A stretch of 64,000 nucleotides of DNA, taken from contig CADAJJ010000010.1 in assembly GCA_902788205.1 (NCBI GenBank), positions 1 to 64,000 of the forward strand. Reading direction: 5' to 3'. Made by a program: the position numbers and the translations under genes. The notes under the pieces are model-generated. The model ran no database searches, was not told the DNA's origin, and was given only the letters and a program-made list of their open reading frames with translations. Below, in pieces: positions 25,382-33,929 of this stretch (positions are counted from its first letter, which is position 1; each line of letters starts with the position of its first letter). This stretch comes from RUG023 sp900315435. GTDB lineage: Bacteria > Spirochaetota > Spirochaetia > Sphaerochaetales > Sphaerochaetaceae.

Positions 25382-26554
25382 CTAGACGAGGAAGGTGACC
25401 TGCATGCTTCCTGGGCTCTGATAGATGTGCCACTTGGGATGGAAGCCGAAAATATGCTCGTAGTCCTCCAACCGTGGCTGATAGCGGTCCCAACCATGCT
25501 TGTCGAACAGCATCAGCATATTCCCCGCCATCCCGTCATAGACCTGCATGGCGCCGAAGCAACCCTGCGTCTCGCAAGCACGCTTGGCCAGCCAGTCTGT
25601 CTCCGGGCAGGTGACTTCCATCAGGTCCCTCAGTCCGGACTGGACCCGGTTCATCACCCTTCCCAAGGCGCAGGCATCCTTCTGCTTCAGCGACTTGGCC
25701 GCCTGGACGCTTTCCTGCGACTCCATCAGCACGTAGGAGCAGATGTGGCGCATCGGCTCCTCCATCGCCACCTGGCGGTTGTGCAGATCTCCTTCGGGGA
25801 ACTCGCGGAGCGCGCCACCACCCTGGTTGAAGCGCTTGAGCTCGGCAAAGGCCTGCCTCGTGTCATCCCGACGCATGCTCACCTCCTCCCGCATCGCTCC
25901 CTGGTTGATCTTGCTTTCCAGAAGGACGGCGAAGCAATCCCCCTTCTCGCTTCCGAACGGGAACTCGATCTCCTGGTAACCCATCGTGTCCAAGTCAAAG
26001 AAGAGCACGTTGCCCGGGGGGCAGTGGAGCATGGTGACCAGGTCGCAGAGCCGGCAGGAGCGTTGGTTGAACACCACCATCGACCGGTAACTGATCCGGG
26101 TCATGGTCTGGTAGGACATGTTGAAGCCGTAGAGCTGGCTCAGCGTGATGCAGGTGACCAGGGCAAGGGCGGTACCGACCGCGCTCACATCGCCCAGCAG
26201 GACCGGACCGTAGCAGGTGATATTCATGCCCTGCAGGTGGTAGTCCTCGCTGGCGAGCACCGATATGACGCCTTTGATGAAATTTCCCCACCGGTCTTCT
26301 TTCCTGTATTTGATCGAGTTGAGCGAGAAGCGTTTCCTGTCGTTGGCAGTGGCGTTGTACAGCCGCACCATTCCGTCATCGCGTTTGCTTACCGCAAGGC
26401 GCACGTACCCGTTCGAAGTACCGATGACGGCCCAACCCTCGCAAATATCGGAAAAGTTACCAAACAACGTGCAGATGCCAGGAACCTCCCCTATGATCAG
26501 GGGGCGTTCACCGAATTCTTTCTCATGCAAAGCATCAATCTTGTTCATGCACAC
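25382..26554 (-). CDS. Galactokinase homologue (GHMP family) with degenerate ATP-binding motifs
   Basis: A 390-residue GalK-like protein. The C-terminal half aligns well with galactokinase: MEEPMRHI, LRDLMEVTCPETDWL. The catalytic aspartate region appears as CDLVTMLH. However, the PGRxNLIGEHTD signature is PGICTLFGNFSD, the glycine-serine phosphate loop is LGDVSAVGTALAL, and the last MTGGGFGG motif is AMQVYDGMAG. Loss of these loops makes ordinary galactokinase activity doubtful; a sensor or scaffold role, as in yeast Gal3, is conceivable. The start may be the second ATG at 26548. Confidence 0.65.
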   Translation of the reverse strand: MCMNKIDALHEKEFGERPLIIGEVPGICTLFGNFSDICEGWAVIGTSNGYVRLAVSKRDDGMVRLYNATANDRKRFSLNSIKYRKEDRWGNFIKGVISVLASEDYHLQGMNITCYGPVLLGDVSAVGTALALVTCITLSQLYGFNMSYQTMTRISYRSMVVFNQRSCRLCDLVTMLHCPPGNVLFFDLDTMGYQEIEFPFGSEKGDCFAVLLESKINQGAMREEVSMRRDDTRQAFAELKRFNQGGGALREFPEGDLHNRQVAMEEPMRHICSYVLMESQESVQAAKSLKQKDACALGRVMNRVQSGLRDLMEVTCPETDWLAKRACETQGCFGAMQVYDGMAGNMLMLFDKHGWDRYQPRLEDYEHIFGFHPKWHIYQSPGSMQVTFLV

Positions 26555-26578
26555 GTCACTTCTGTCACTCTTGTCTCA

Positions 26579-26607
26579 ATAGTATGCGACAATCCACCCT
26601 CTGACAA
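26579..26607 (-). promoter_or_regulatory. Promoter of the galactokinase-like gene
   Basis: Minus strand: TTGTCA (26602-26607), 17-bp spacer, TACTAT (26579-26584). The leader would be about 17-23 nt; no strong ribosome site is seen. Confidence 0.5.
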
Positions 26608-26860
26608 GATTTTTCCAGTCATTTTTCTTGAAAAAATCAAAATTTAATTCTTTATGACAACAAGAAAAAATAGGTATCAATCAATTTCATACGTATGTCA
26701 TATGTGCTCGATATAACACCGCACCTTTGCCGAACAAGCACGCGGAAAACACAAAACCAATCTGCAAATGAGCAACAGGAATTGACAATACGGCAACATT
26801 GCGGCGCATGCAAACATACGTGCTACGTTGAGCAGCAGAAACGCAAGCAAAAGGGACAAG
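26608..26860. other. Intergenic stretch without a recognised gene
   Basis: Between the galactokinase-like gene and rpmE lie 360 bp without a convincing coding frame; this entry covers the part not explained by a promoter or terminator. The left part (26610-26700) is unusually AT-rich for this genome and holds a 10-bp palindrome CATACGTATG. The element CATATGTGCTCG near 26700 is echoed by CATACGTGCTACG near 26814. No tRNA fold or CRISPR repeat was found. It could hold a small RNA or an eroded gene. Confidence 0.4.
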
Positions 26861-26892
26861 AAAAAGGACCACACCCCGAAGGATGCGGTCCC
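26861..26892 (-). terminator. Intrinsic terminator of rpmE
   Basis: A GC-rich stem-loop (26866-26892, outer GGACC/GGTCC) with a TTCG-type loop, followed by five Us on the minus strand (26861-26865), lies 23 nt after the rpmE stop. Confidence 0.8.
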
Positions 26893-26914
26893 TGTGCGCG
26901 GAAACAAGAAGCGA

Positions 26915-27121
26915 TTACTTCTCGTTGATACCGTAGCGCTTGTTGAATCTCTCGATACGGCCGGCCGTGTCAACAACCTTCTGCTCGCCCGTGTAGAACG
27001 GATGGCAAGCGGAGCAGATTTCAACCTGCAGGTTCTTGGCTGTGGTCTTGGTCTTGATCACGTTGCCACACGAGCAATGGATCTCACGAAGCTGATAATC
27101 GGGATGAATACCTTTCTTCAT
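26915..27121 (-). CDS. rpmE: 50S ribosomal protein L31 (zinc-binding form)
   Basis: A 68-residue ribosomal protein. It starts MKKGIHPDYQ and has the cysteines HCSCGN and CSACHPFYTG that bind zinc, so it is the C+ form used under zinc-replete conditions. A GGAGGACG ribosome site precedes the ATG. It lies 56 bp after rho in the same direction, a common rho-rpmE arrangement, and ends at a strong terminator. Confidence 0.97.
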   Translation of the reverse strand: MKKGIHPDYQLREIHCSCGNVIKTKTTAKNLQVEICSACHPFYTGEQKVVDTAGRIERFNKRYGINEK

Positions 27122-27177
27122 AATCGTCCTCCAACTCTATGTACATCTGCTGGCTAGTGCAGCAGACACCTTTCCTA

Positions 27178-28995
27178 TCACCCCTGCGTATTGATGGAAC
27201 GCAGGAACGCCTCATTATCTTTTGTCTTCTTTATTTTGTCAATGAGGAACGGGGTGACCTCCTGGTCGTCCATATCCCCCACCGCCTTGCGGCACAGCCA
27301 GATCTTGGCGGCCTCGTCGGCGGGAAGCAGCAGGTCGTCACGGCGGGTACCGCTCTTCTTGATGTTCATGGCCGGGAAGATACGCCTGTCGGCCAGCTTC
27401 CGGTCAAGGATGATCTCGCTGTTGCCGGTACCCTTGAACTCCTCGAAGATGACCTCGTCCATGCGGCTGCCGGTCTCGATCAGGCCGGTGGCGATGATGG
27501 TGAGGGACCCTCCCTCCTCGATGTTGCGGGCGGCGCCGAAGAAGCGTTTGGGCTTGTGCAGCGCGTTGGAGTCGACACCACCGGAAAGAATCTTGCCGCT
27601 GGCAGGGACCGTCTGGTTGTAGGCTCGGGCAAGACGGGTGATGGAATCAAGCAGGATGACCACATCCTTCTTGTACTCGACCAATCGTTTCGCCTTCTCG
27701 ATGACCATCTCCGCGACCTGGACATGGCGGCTCGCCTGTTCGTCGAAGGTACTGGCAATCACCTCTCCCCTGACGTGGCGGCGCATGTCGGTGACCTCCT
27801 CGGGGCGTTCATCGACCAGCAGCACGATCAGGACGATGTCCGGATAGTTGGTGGTGATCGCGTTGGCGATCTTCTGCATCAGCACCGTCTTGCCGGTACG
27901 CGGGGGAGCGGTGATCAGCAGACGCTGCCCCTTGCCAATCGGACTGAACATGTTGATGATGCGCAGCGACACATCTTCTTCCGCAGTCTCCAGGTTGATC
28001 CTCTCGTTGGGGAAGAGCGGGGTCAGGCTCTCGAAAGGAGCACGGACACGGGCCTTGATCGAATCCTCTCCATTGACCGACAGCACCCGGAGGATGGCGA
28101 AGAAACGCTCGCCATCGCGTGGAGTACGGACCTGTCCGAAGACGGTATCACCCGTCTTCAAGCCAAGGCCTTTGACCTGCGCCGGGGATACATAGATGTC
28201 CTCCGGACCGGACAGGTAGCTGTTGTTCGGGCTCCGGAGGAAGCCGAAGCCGTCAGGCAGCACCTCGAGAGTGCCGCTGCCGGTGATCACGCCACCTGCG
28301 GCGGAATGCTTCTTCAGGATCTCGGCCAGGATCTCCTGGTTCTTCATATCCAGCACGCGGTTCTCGTCCAGACCCTTCTCCACGCCGATCTTGCGGATCT
28401 GGTCCTGGGGAAGGCAGGCATAGGCGTTGACGTTGAGCACGGGAGCCTCAGGATGTTCCTCGATGTTGATGTCCTGGGAATATTCGTTTTGCGGATGGCG
28501 GTTCGGCCGCTGGCTGGCGTTGGGATTGTTGGCGTTTTTCTGGAAGCGCTGGTTGTGGCGTCCCTGACGGTTGTTGAAACGGCGGTTGCGGTCGAAGTCA
28601 TGGCGGCCACCCTGTTTCTGCTCGCCTCCGCCTTCGCCTTGCGGTTCCTCCTGGCGCTGTTCGCCCTGGGGCTCCTCCTGGTTCTGGAACGCGCTTTCCT
28701 CGCCCTGCTCCTGGGAGCGGTTCCCTCCGGCATTCTCCATCTCGGCTCCCGGTTCCTCAGGACGCTGCCCGGACTGGGAATCCGGAGCCACAGGCGACTG
28801 CTCGATGACAGGGGACGCATCCGTCGGGGCGCTTGGAGAAGCGGCTTCCGGTGCTTGCTCTACCACCTCAGGAGCTTTCACCTTCACGGCAAGAGCTTTT
28901 CGCGGGGCGCGGCGAACCCTGCGGACAACAGCCTTTTTCTCGCCAGGCTGGGCGGAGGTTTCCACCTTTACTGCTTCTTCTTCATTGTCAGACAT
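27178..28995 (-). CDS. rho: Transcription termination factor Rho with a long disordered N-terminal region
   Basis: A 605-residue hexameric RNA helicase; E. coli Rho has 419. The conserved part starts near residue 185 with the N-terminal and RNA-binding domains (GTLEVLPDGFGFLRSP), then the ATPase with Walker A APPRTGKT, Walker B VVILLDSITRLARA, the Q loop and GGVDSNAL. Residues 1-180 are low complexity: basic/alanine first, then Glu/Gln/Gly-rich, then Asn/Arg/Gln-rich (105-170). This part probably binds RNA and may favour condensates. Its promoter is at 29117-29145 with a leader of about 115 nt. Confidence 0.96.
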   Translation of the reverse strand: MSDNEEEAVKVETSAQPGEKKAVVRRVRRAPRKALAVKVKAPEVVEQAPEAASPSAPTDASPVIEQSPVAPDSQSGQRPEEPGAEMENAGGNRSQEQGEESAFQNQEEPQGEQRQEEPQGEGGGEQKQGGRHDFDRNRRFNNRQGRHNQRFQKNANNPNASQRPNRHPQNEYSQDINIEEHPEAPVLNVNAYACLPQDQIRKIGVEKGLDENRVLDMKNQEILAEILKKHSAAGGVITGSGTLEVLPDGFGFLRSPNNSYLSGPEDIYVSPAQVKGLGLKTGDTVFGQVRTPRDGERFFAILRVLSVNGEDSIKARVRAPFESLTPLFPNERINLETAEEDVSLRIINMFSPIGKGQRLLITAPPRTGKTVLMQKIANAITTNYPDIVLIVLLVDERPEEVTDMRRHVRGEVIASTFDEQASRHVQVAEMVIEKAKRLVEYKKDVVILLDSITRLARAYNQTVPASGKILSGGVDSNALHKPKRFFGAARNIEEGGSLTIIATGLIETGSRMDEVIFEEFKGTGNSEIILDRKLADRRIFPAMNIKKSGTRRDDLLLPADEAAKIWLCRKAVGDMDDQEVTPFLIDKIKKTKDNEAFLRSINTQG

Positions 28996-29116
28996 GTAGT
29001 ATTAACTCCAAGAAAAACCCAATTTGGTACTGGGAAGATTCACATTTCGTAGTACGGGAAATAGTATATCGACAGCTTTCAGCATTCACGGACAAAACTG
29101 TCTTTGGATACCACTC

Positions 29117-29145
29117 ACTATAGTAACCCGCCATTTTCGTGTCAA
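29117..29145 (-). promoter_or_regulatory. rho promoter
   Basis: Minus strand: perfect -35 TTGACA (29140-29145), 17-bp spacer, -10 TATAGT (29117-29122). The long leader (about 115 nt) is consistent with the autogenous control usual for rho genes. Confidence 0.75.
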
Positions 29146-29181
29146 GCAATTCGTTATCACTTCTACACAAACGGCATGCAA

Positions 29182-29201
29182 CCGGCACCCGAAGGTGCCG
29201 G
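29182..29201 (-). terminator. Stem-loop after lnt
   Basis: A perfect 8-bp stem CCGGCACC/GGTGCCGG with a TTCG loop lies 8 nt after the lnt stop on the minus strand. The U-tract is poor, so it may act with Rho or as an mRNA 3' stabiliser. Confidence 0.55.
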
Positions 29202-29209
29202 CGAAGGCA

Positions 29210-30853
29210 TCAGTGCCGCTTCCTTCGGGTGACGATGGTGACGGCAAGACCGACAGACAGCGAGAGGATGGAGACCCAGATGGAGAGATAGGCAAGCCAG
29301 TCTCCATAGCGGGTATAGACCGTCTCTGCGTGGGTAGAGGAAAGATAGACGGGAACATCGAAGATGTGCCACATCGCCTTGAACAACGGCAGCTCGTCAT
29401 GGACCTGTCCGTCCGGGGTGATATAGCAGGAAAGCCCGCTGTTGGTCGAGCGGATCATGGTGCGGCGGTTCTCCACCGAACGGTAGACCGCCATGACGCC
29501 ATGCTGGATCTCGCTCGCCTCGCTCTGCGACCAGTTGTCGTTGGTCATGTTCATCAGCACGTCGGCGCCACCGCGGACAAACTCGGCGTTCAGGTCTCCG
29601 TAGACATCCTCGAAACAAATCGGGGTGGAGAACTTGATGCCATCGCTCTCGAAAACCACACTCTCCGTTCCGGTCAGCCACCAGTGGTAGTCGTTCGCCT
29701 TCAGGAGGTTGTACAGGTGCGGCATCGTCTTCTCGTAGGGGAAGTGCTCGGTGAACGGTACCAGGTGCTGCTTGCGGTAGGTCTGCTTGATCTGCCCGTC
29801 GTCGAACATGATGACGGTGTTGTAGTCCTCGCGGTTCCACGTTCCATCCTCGAGTTCCGGCGGAAGCGAGGGGTCGGAAAGGACACCTTCCGGATTGCCG
29901 GTAATCAGCGGGACACTGAGCTCCTTGCCAAAGTTGACAAACTCCTCCACCAGAGCGCTGGTATCGGGATCGGTAGGATAGTTCTCATGCCAGGCCACCG
30001 ACGGGACGAAGGCTGTCTCGGACCAGACCAGGATGTCCGGATGTTTCGCCATCGCCTCCAGGCTCAGTTTGCGGAGGTTGTTGAAGTTCCGCTTGTAGGT
30101 AGTGTAGCCGCCTTTCCACGAGTTGGCGTTGTGCTGGACGACGGCCACCTTCCAGGAACGGTCAGGCGTCATGCGCTTCCAGCGCTGCCAGCTGGCCGTA
30201 CCAAGAACCAGCCACAGGACAAAACCGACCACATAGGCGACCGCCCAGACCCTTCGGTCCCGCAACCAGCCGCGCACACGTTCCCGGCGGGCCACTGGCA
30301 TGGCGATGAAGGACTGCGGCATGACCAAAAGCAGGTTGACGCCCCAGATACCAGTGACCGAGGCGATCTGCACCAGCGGAAGATAGTTCCACAGCGCGTA
30401 GGCAATCGTCCCGTAGGGGTAGCCGGCGAACCAGCTCTGGCAGAGATAGGTGTAGGCGGTCCAGATGAAGGCCTGCACCAGCCAGCTCCACTTCTTGCAC
30501 CAGCTGTCAGCCATTTTCAGACAGGGAAAAAGCAATGCCATCTCTCCGCCCTTGATGATCGTGACGATGAAGATCGCAAGAGGGTGGAAGTTCCTCAGCC
30601 AGTAATTGAAGAACAGGTAGAACATGAACCCGTAGAAGAAGCCATAGAAGGGTGTGGCAGCCGGACGGGTGCGATGGATGACGACAAATACCGGAATCAG
30701 CGCGACAAATGCGAGAAACCCGAATCCGCTCTTCGAGAGAAAGCCTGGGAACGCCAGGGAAAGAACGAAAGAGCTGGCTAATAACAACAGAACCTCAGAA
30801 CAATATGTTCCAAGGTTCCGCTGTCTCTTTCCGTTGTCCGATTGCTGAACCAC
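29210..30853 (-). CDS. lnt: Apolipoprotein N-acyltransferase
   Basis: A 547-residue inner-membrane enzyme that N-acylates the diacylglyceryl cysteine of lipoproteins. About eight membrane helices surround a periplasmic nitrilase-like domain whose catalytic triad is visible: E in VWSETAF, K in RKQHLVPF and C in ICFEDVYG. A GTG start at 30853 follows the HU-type gene stop by 2 nt, with GAGGAG overlapping that gene's end, so the two are co-transcribed. Its presence implies triacylated lipoproteins and a two-membrane envelope. Confidence 0.94.
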   Translation of the reverse strand: MVQQSDNGKRQRNLGTYCSEVLLLLASSFVLSLAFPGFLSKSGFGFLAFVALIPVFVVIHRTRPAATPFYGFFYGFMFYLFFNYWLRNFHPLAIFIVTIIKGGEMALLFPCLKMADSWCKKWSWLVQAFIWTAYTYLCQSWFAGYPYGTIAYALWNYLPLVQIASVTGIWGVNLLLVMPQSFIAMPVARRERVRGWLRDRRVWAVAYVVGFVLWLVLGTASWQRWKRMTPDRSWKVAVVQHNANSWKGGYTTYKRNFNNLRKLSLEAMAKHPDILVWSETAFVPSVAWHENYPTDPDTSALVEEFVNFGKELSVPLITGNPEGVLSDPSLPPELEDGTWNREDYNTVIMFDDGQIKQTYRKQHLVPFTEHFPYEKTMPHLYNLLKANDYHWWLTGTESVVFESDGIKFSTPICFEDVYGDLNAEFVRGGADVLMNMTNDNWSQSEASEIQHGVMAVYRSVENRRTMIRSTNSGLSCYITPDGQVHDELPLFKAMWHIFDVPVYLSSTHAETVYTRYGDWLAYLSIWVSILSLSVGLAVTIVTRRKRH

Positions 30854-30855
30854 GT

Positions 30856-31173
30856 TCAGTTCTCCTCGTGGTTCCGAAGATTCCAGACGTAGTCCTTCAG
30901 CTCTTTTCCGGGACGGAAAATCGCCACGCCATGCGTCGAGACCGAGACAATCTCGCCCGTTTTCGGATTGCGGGCTTTCTCTCTTCCCTTGCGGGTACGG
31001 ACCTCGAAGGTGCCAAATCCCCTGAGCTCTATGACCTGGTCGTTTTTCAGGCCTTTCTTCACTTCCTCAAAGAACTCGTCAATGATCAGATGGATGTCAT
31101 TGCGGTTGAAACCATGAGTCTCGTGAAGATTCTCAATAATGGTAGCTTTGGTAAGCTTATTGGAATCTGCCAT
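30856..31173 (-). CDS. HU/IHF-family DNA-binding protein
   Basis: A 105-residue nucleoid protein. ELRGFGTFEVRTRKGREKARNPKTGE is the DNA-contacting beta arm with the intercalating NP. It is 10-15 residues longer than typical HU at the C-terminus. It lies between rpsT and lnt in one operon. Whether it behaves as HU (non-specific) or IHF-like is not decidable from sequence. Confidence 0.92.
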   Translation of the reverse strand: MADSNKLTKATIIENLHETHGFNRNDIHLIIDEFFEEVKKGLKNDQVIELRGFGTFEVRTRKGREKARNPKTGEIVSVSTHGVAIFRPGKELKDYVWNLRNHEEN

Positions 31174-31192
31174 GTCCTACGCTCCTCAACCG

Positions 31193-31495
31193 TTAATTCG
31201 CAGCCTGAGCGGGAGCAGCTTCCTTCGGTGCGCCAGCAACCAGCTTGTTGTAGTGGCGAGTAAGGCGGGACTTCTTACGGTCAGCGGTGTTGCGCTTCAG
31301 GGCATTCTTGCCGACAGCGGAATCGAGCAGCTTCACGGCAAGCGCCAGCTTGGTGGCAGCCAGTTCCTTGTCGCCTGCCGCGACAGCGGCGCTGAAGCCC
31401 TTGCAGGCGGTGCGGACAGCACTCTTGGTCTCACGATTTCTCTCTCTGCGCACAATGTTCTGGCGTGCTCTCTTCTCTGCAGACCGATTTCTCAT
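31193..31495 (-). CDS. rpsT: 30S ribosomal protein S20
   Basis: A 100-residue basic helical protein of the 30S subunit (N-terminus MRNRSAEKRARQNIVRRERN). It ends with an alanine-rich tail, APKEAAPAQAAN, beyond the normal length. A GGAGGAT ribosome site precedes the ATG. A promoter at 31584-31612 gives a leader of about 80 nt, typical of autoregulated rpsT. It heads an rpsT-HU-lnt operon. Confidence 0.95.
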   Translation of the reverse strand: MRNRSAEKRARQNIVRRERNRETKSAVRTACKGFSAAVAAGDKELAATKLALAVKLLDSAVGKNALKRNTADRKKSRLTRHYNKLVAGAPKEAAPAQAAN

Positions 31496-31583
31496 CCTAG
31501 ATCCTCCAACACTGGAAAAACCAATGTATTTCTATTTGGTAGTATTCTTTATTTGTAATCAGCAAATTAACTGACGGCTTAAC

Positions 31584-31612
31584 AACATAGCACAGACTAT
31601 AAAATGGGTCAA
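31584..31612 (-). promoter_or_regulatory. rpsT promoter
   Basis: Minus strand: TTGACC (31607-31612), 17-bp spacer, TATGTT (31584-31589). This is the same -10 hexamer as at grpE, dnaK, nifS and the sugar operon. Confidence 0.6.
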
Positions 31613-31632
31613 TACAATGCTTTATTGAATTT

Positions 31633-32781
31633 TTATTCTTTCCCGAAGAGCTCGTCCATATACTCTTGGGAAATCTCCCACCGTTTCGTCTCTTCCTTAT
31701 AGATGCAGGCGCTCGCAGGCAGGGTCAACACCCGTCCCTCGGTTCCGCACAAGGTCAACTGTTTGGAAAGGATGTTCACTTCGGACACCTTCATCAGTTC
31801 GTCCCCCACCCTCAGCCTGCTTCCCTCCTGCGGGTACTTGGCCTTTTCCTCGGCGTAGAAGTCGTACTCAAAGGCCAGGCAGCAGAGCAGGCGTCCGCAG
31901 GGACCGGATATCTTCATCGAGTTGAGCGAAAGGTTCTGCTCCTTCGCCATCTTGATCGAGACCGGGTTGAGCTTGTCCGTCATGGCATGGCAGCAGAAAT
32001 CACGGCCGCAGATGGCCAGCCCGCCCAACACCCGGCTCTCGTCACGGACGCCAATCTGGCGCAGCTCGATGCGGATGCGGAAGACACTGACCAGGTCCTT
32101 GACCAGCTCACGGAAGTCGACACGGACGTCGGCGGTGAAGAAAAAGAGGATTTTCGGCTCGCCCAGCAGGAAATGGGCGGTGACCAGTTTCATGTCCAGC
32201 TTGTGGAAGGCGATCTTCTCGCGGCAAATCCGCATAGCCTCCTCTTCCTTGCCTGACAGTTCCTGGTAGCGGGCCAAGTCGCTCGGCGTGGCAAGACGGA
32301 CAATCCACAGGGCATCCCCTGCAAGCTTCACCTTTTCCGGATCCCTCTGGTCGATGCACATCTCGCACTCGGAGCACGCGTCGACGTCGGGATCCTCGTT
32401 CCAAATGATATCGTCCACCACCGGATTTCCGTCCGGCCCAACCTCGCCACTGGCCGCCAAAGGCTGGTCATCGACCATCTCGACCGGCTCCTCGGCATCG
32501 CCGTCATCGTAGCCGGCGCGGCAGCGTGCACAGGCACCCCGGATCTCGGTCGATCCGGCCTGATAGGGTTTTCCCATCTGCGAAGCGTCAGCAACGACGA
32601 TGCCCAGGTCCAAGCCATAGCGTGTCGGCATGACGACACTGATGCCCGGGTAGAGCATGCTGTCCCATGCGCAGACGGAGAGCTCGTTGCTGGAAGGATT
32701 TTTCACCAGATAGATGTAACCGCTATCCGGGTGATTGGTATGTGTCTGTCCGTCATCAGGACGATACTGTTCTTTTCTCAT
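31633..32781 (-). CDS. PSP1 C-terminal domain protein (YaaT-like)
   Basis: A 382-residue protein. The conserved PSP1 domain occupies the second half (RQIGVRDESRVLGGLAICGRDFCC, GPCGRLLCCLAFEYDFY) with a cysteine set that may bind metal. Between residues about 75 and 145 an insert carries extra cysteines (CARCRAG, CSECEMC). B. subtilis YaaT works with RicA/RicF in RNA processing with RNase Y, which is also present here (rny at 48160). The start at 32781 has no ribosome site and a -10 box 8 nt away. Confidence 0.85.
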   Translation of the reverse strand: MRKEQYRPDDGQTHTNHPDSGYIYLVKNPSSNELSVCAWDSMLYPGISVVMPTRYGLDLGIVVADASQMGKPYQAGSTEIRGACARCRAGYDDGDAEEPVEMVDDQPLAASGEVGPDGNPVVDDIIWNEDPDVDACSECEMCIDQRDPEKVKLAGDALWIVRLATPSDLARYQELSGKEEEAMRICREKIAFHKLDMKLVTAHFLLGEPKILFFFTADVRVDFRELVKDLVSVFRIRIELRQIGVRDESRVLGGLAICGRDFCCHAMTDKLNPVSIKMAKEQNLSLNSMKISGPCGRLLCCLAFEYDFYAEEKAKYPQEGSRLRVGDELMKVSEVNILSKQLTLCGTEGRVLTLPASACIYKEETKRWEISQEYMDELFGKE

Positions 32782-32789
32782 ATGAGAGA

Positions 32790-32818
32790 AACCTAGCACG
32801 ACAAGGTCGATTTGTCAA
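32790..32818 (-). promoter_or_regulatory. Promoter of the PSP1 gene, -10 box 8 nt from ATG
   Basis: Minus strand: TTGACA (32813-32818), 17-bp spacer, TAGGTT (32790-32795), then 8 nt to ATG at 32781. The predicted leader is 1-3 nt. Confidence 0.5.
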
Positions 32819-32861
32819 ACCCGCTTTATGTAAGTGTTTTTCCAGATGAAAGTTAGCATGT

Positions 32862-32891
32862 TTGACCAAGCCATTTGGAGCATGATATATT
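32862..32891 (+). promoter_or_regulatory. dus promoter, -10 box 11 nt from ATG
   Basis: Plus strand: TTGACC (32862-32867), 18-bp spacer, TATATT (32886-32891), then 11 nt to ATG at 32903. The predicted leader is 4-5 nt with no room for a ribosome site. Confidence 0.55.
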
Positions 32892-32902
32892 TTGCATCAA
32901 TC

Positions 32903-33901
32903 ATGAAGCAACCGTACATCCGGCCCTTCCTGGTGGGAAGCGCTGTACTGCAAGGCAACCTGTTTCTCGCCCCCATGGCGGGATATACCGATATTCCCTT
33001 CCGTTCGCTGTGCATCAAGCATGGGGCGGACCTCACCTATACCGAGATGGTCAGTGCCGAGGGGCTCTACCGCGACAGCGAAAAGACCGAAGAGCTGATG
33101 GAGCGGGCATCCAACGAGCGGAACTACGCGGTGCAGCTCTTCATGGGTAGTCTCGACCCAATCGAGAAAGCGGTGGAAAAGACCATTCCTTACCATCCGG
33201 TGATGATCGACATCAACGCAGGCTGTCCGGTTCCCAAGGTAACCCGCACCGGAAGCGGCTCGGCGCTGATGAAGGACCCGGAGCTGGCCAGACAGATAGT
33301 CAAGCGGATCACCGAACTGACCGACATCCCCGTCTCCATCAAGTTCCGTCTCGGCTGGGACAACCAGTCGGTCAACTTTCTGGAGTTTGCCGACGCAGTG
33401 GCCATTGGGGGAGCCAGCGCCATGACGCTCCATACCAGGACCCGTACCGAGGGGTACGCCCCCTTCGCCCACCAAGAACGGCTGAAGGAGCTCTGCGACT
33501 TCCGGGCAAGGCACTGGCCCCAGGTGCGAGTCATCGCCAGCGGCGACCTCTTCACGGCTGCGGACGTCGTCAAGGTACTGAGGACGTACGAGGTCGATGC
33601 GGTCATGGTGGCCCGTGGAGCGATCGGCAACCCCTTCATCTTCGAGGACGCCAAGGCGCTGGGCGAGGGGAAGGAACCGATGCCCTTGTCCACCGAGCGC
33701 CGCATCCAGGCGCTGATGGAGCATCTGGACGCCACCATCGAGAAATACGGAGAGCGGAGCGCCTGCCACCAGATGCGCAAATGCGCCTCCTTTTACCTGC
33801 GTGGGATGCAAGGGGTGCGTGAGGCGAAACAGGCATTCAACACCACCGAGACGAGAGCGGATTATGCATATATTTGCGCAAGGTTGACGAGCATAAATTG
33901 A
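32903..33901 (+). CDS. dus: tRNA-dihydrouridine synthase
   Basis: A 332-residue FMN enzyme that reduces uridines in the tRNA D-loop. LAPMAGYTDIPFR is the FMN-binding start, DINAGCPVPKVTRTGSGSALM contains the catalytic cysteine region, and MTLHTRTRTEGY and VMVARGAIGNPFIF follow. Several upstream in-frame ATGs exist, but they lie within the promoter and the ATG at 32903 matches family length. It is followed 28 bp later by the purD-like gene. Confidence 0.93.
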   Translation: MKQPYIRPFLVGSAVLQGNLFLAPMAGYTDIPFRSLCIKHGADLTYTEMVSAEGLYRDSEKTEELMERASNERNYAVQLFMGSLDPIEKAVEKTIPYHPVMIDINAGCPVPKVTRTGSGSALMKDPELARQIVKRITELTDIPVSIKFRLGWDNQSVNFLEFADAVAIGGASAMTLHTRTRTEGYAPFAHQERLKELCDFRARHWPQVRVIASGDLFTAADVVKVLRTYEVDAVMVARGAIGNPFIFEDAKALGEGKEPMPLSTERRIQALMEHLDATIEKYGERSACHQMRKCASFYLRGMQGVREAKQAFNTTETRADYAYICARLTSIN

Positions 33902-33929
33902 TGGTGGTACGTTTGAGGCGAGGGTACGT

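Noticed and set aside
26700..26850. 6S RNA or tRNA in the gap before rpmE
   Set aside because: No cloverleaf, CCA end or long bulged helix could be drawn from the sequence by eye.
27139..29052. A 637-codon plus-strand frame across rho
   Set aside because: Antisense to rho; low-complexity codons of the rho N-terminus produce an artificial hydrophobic translation.
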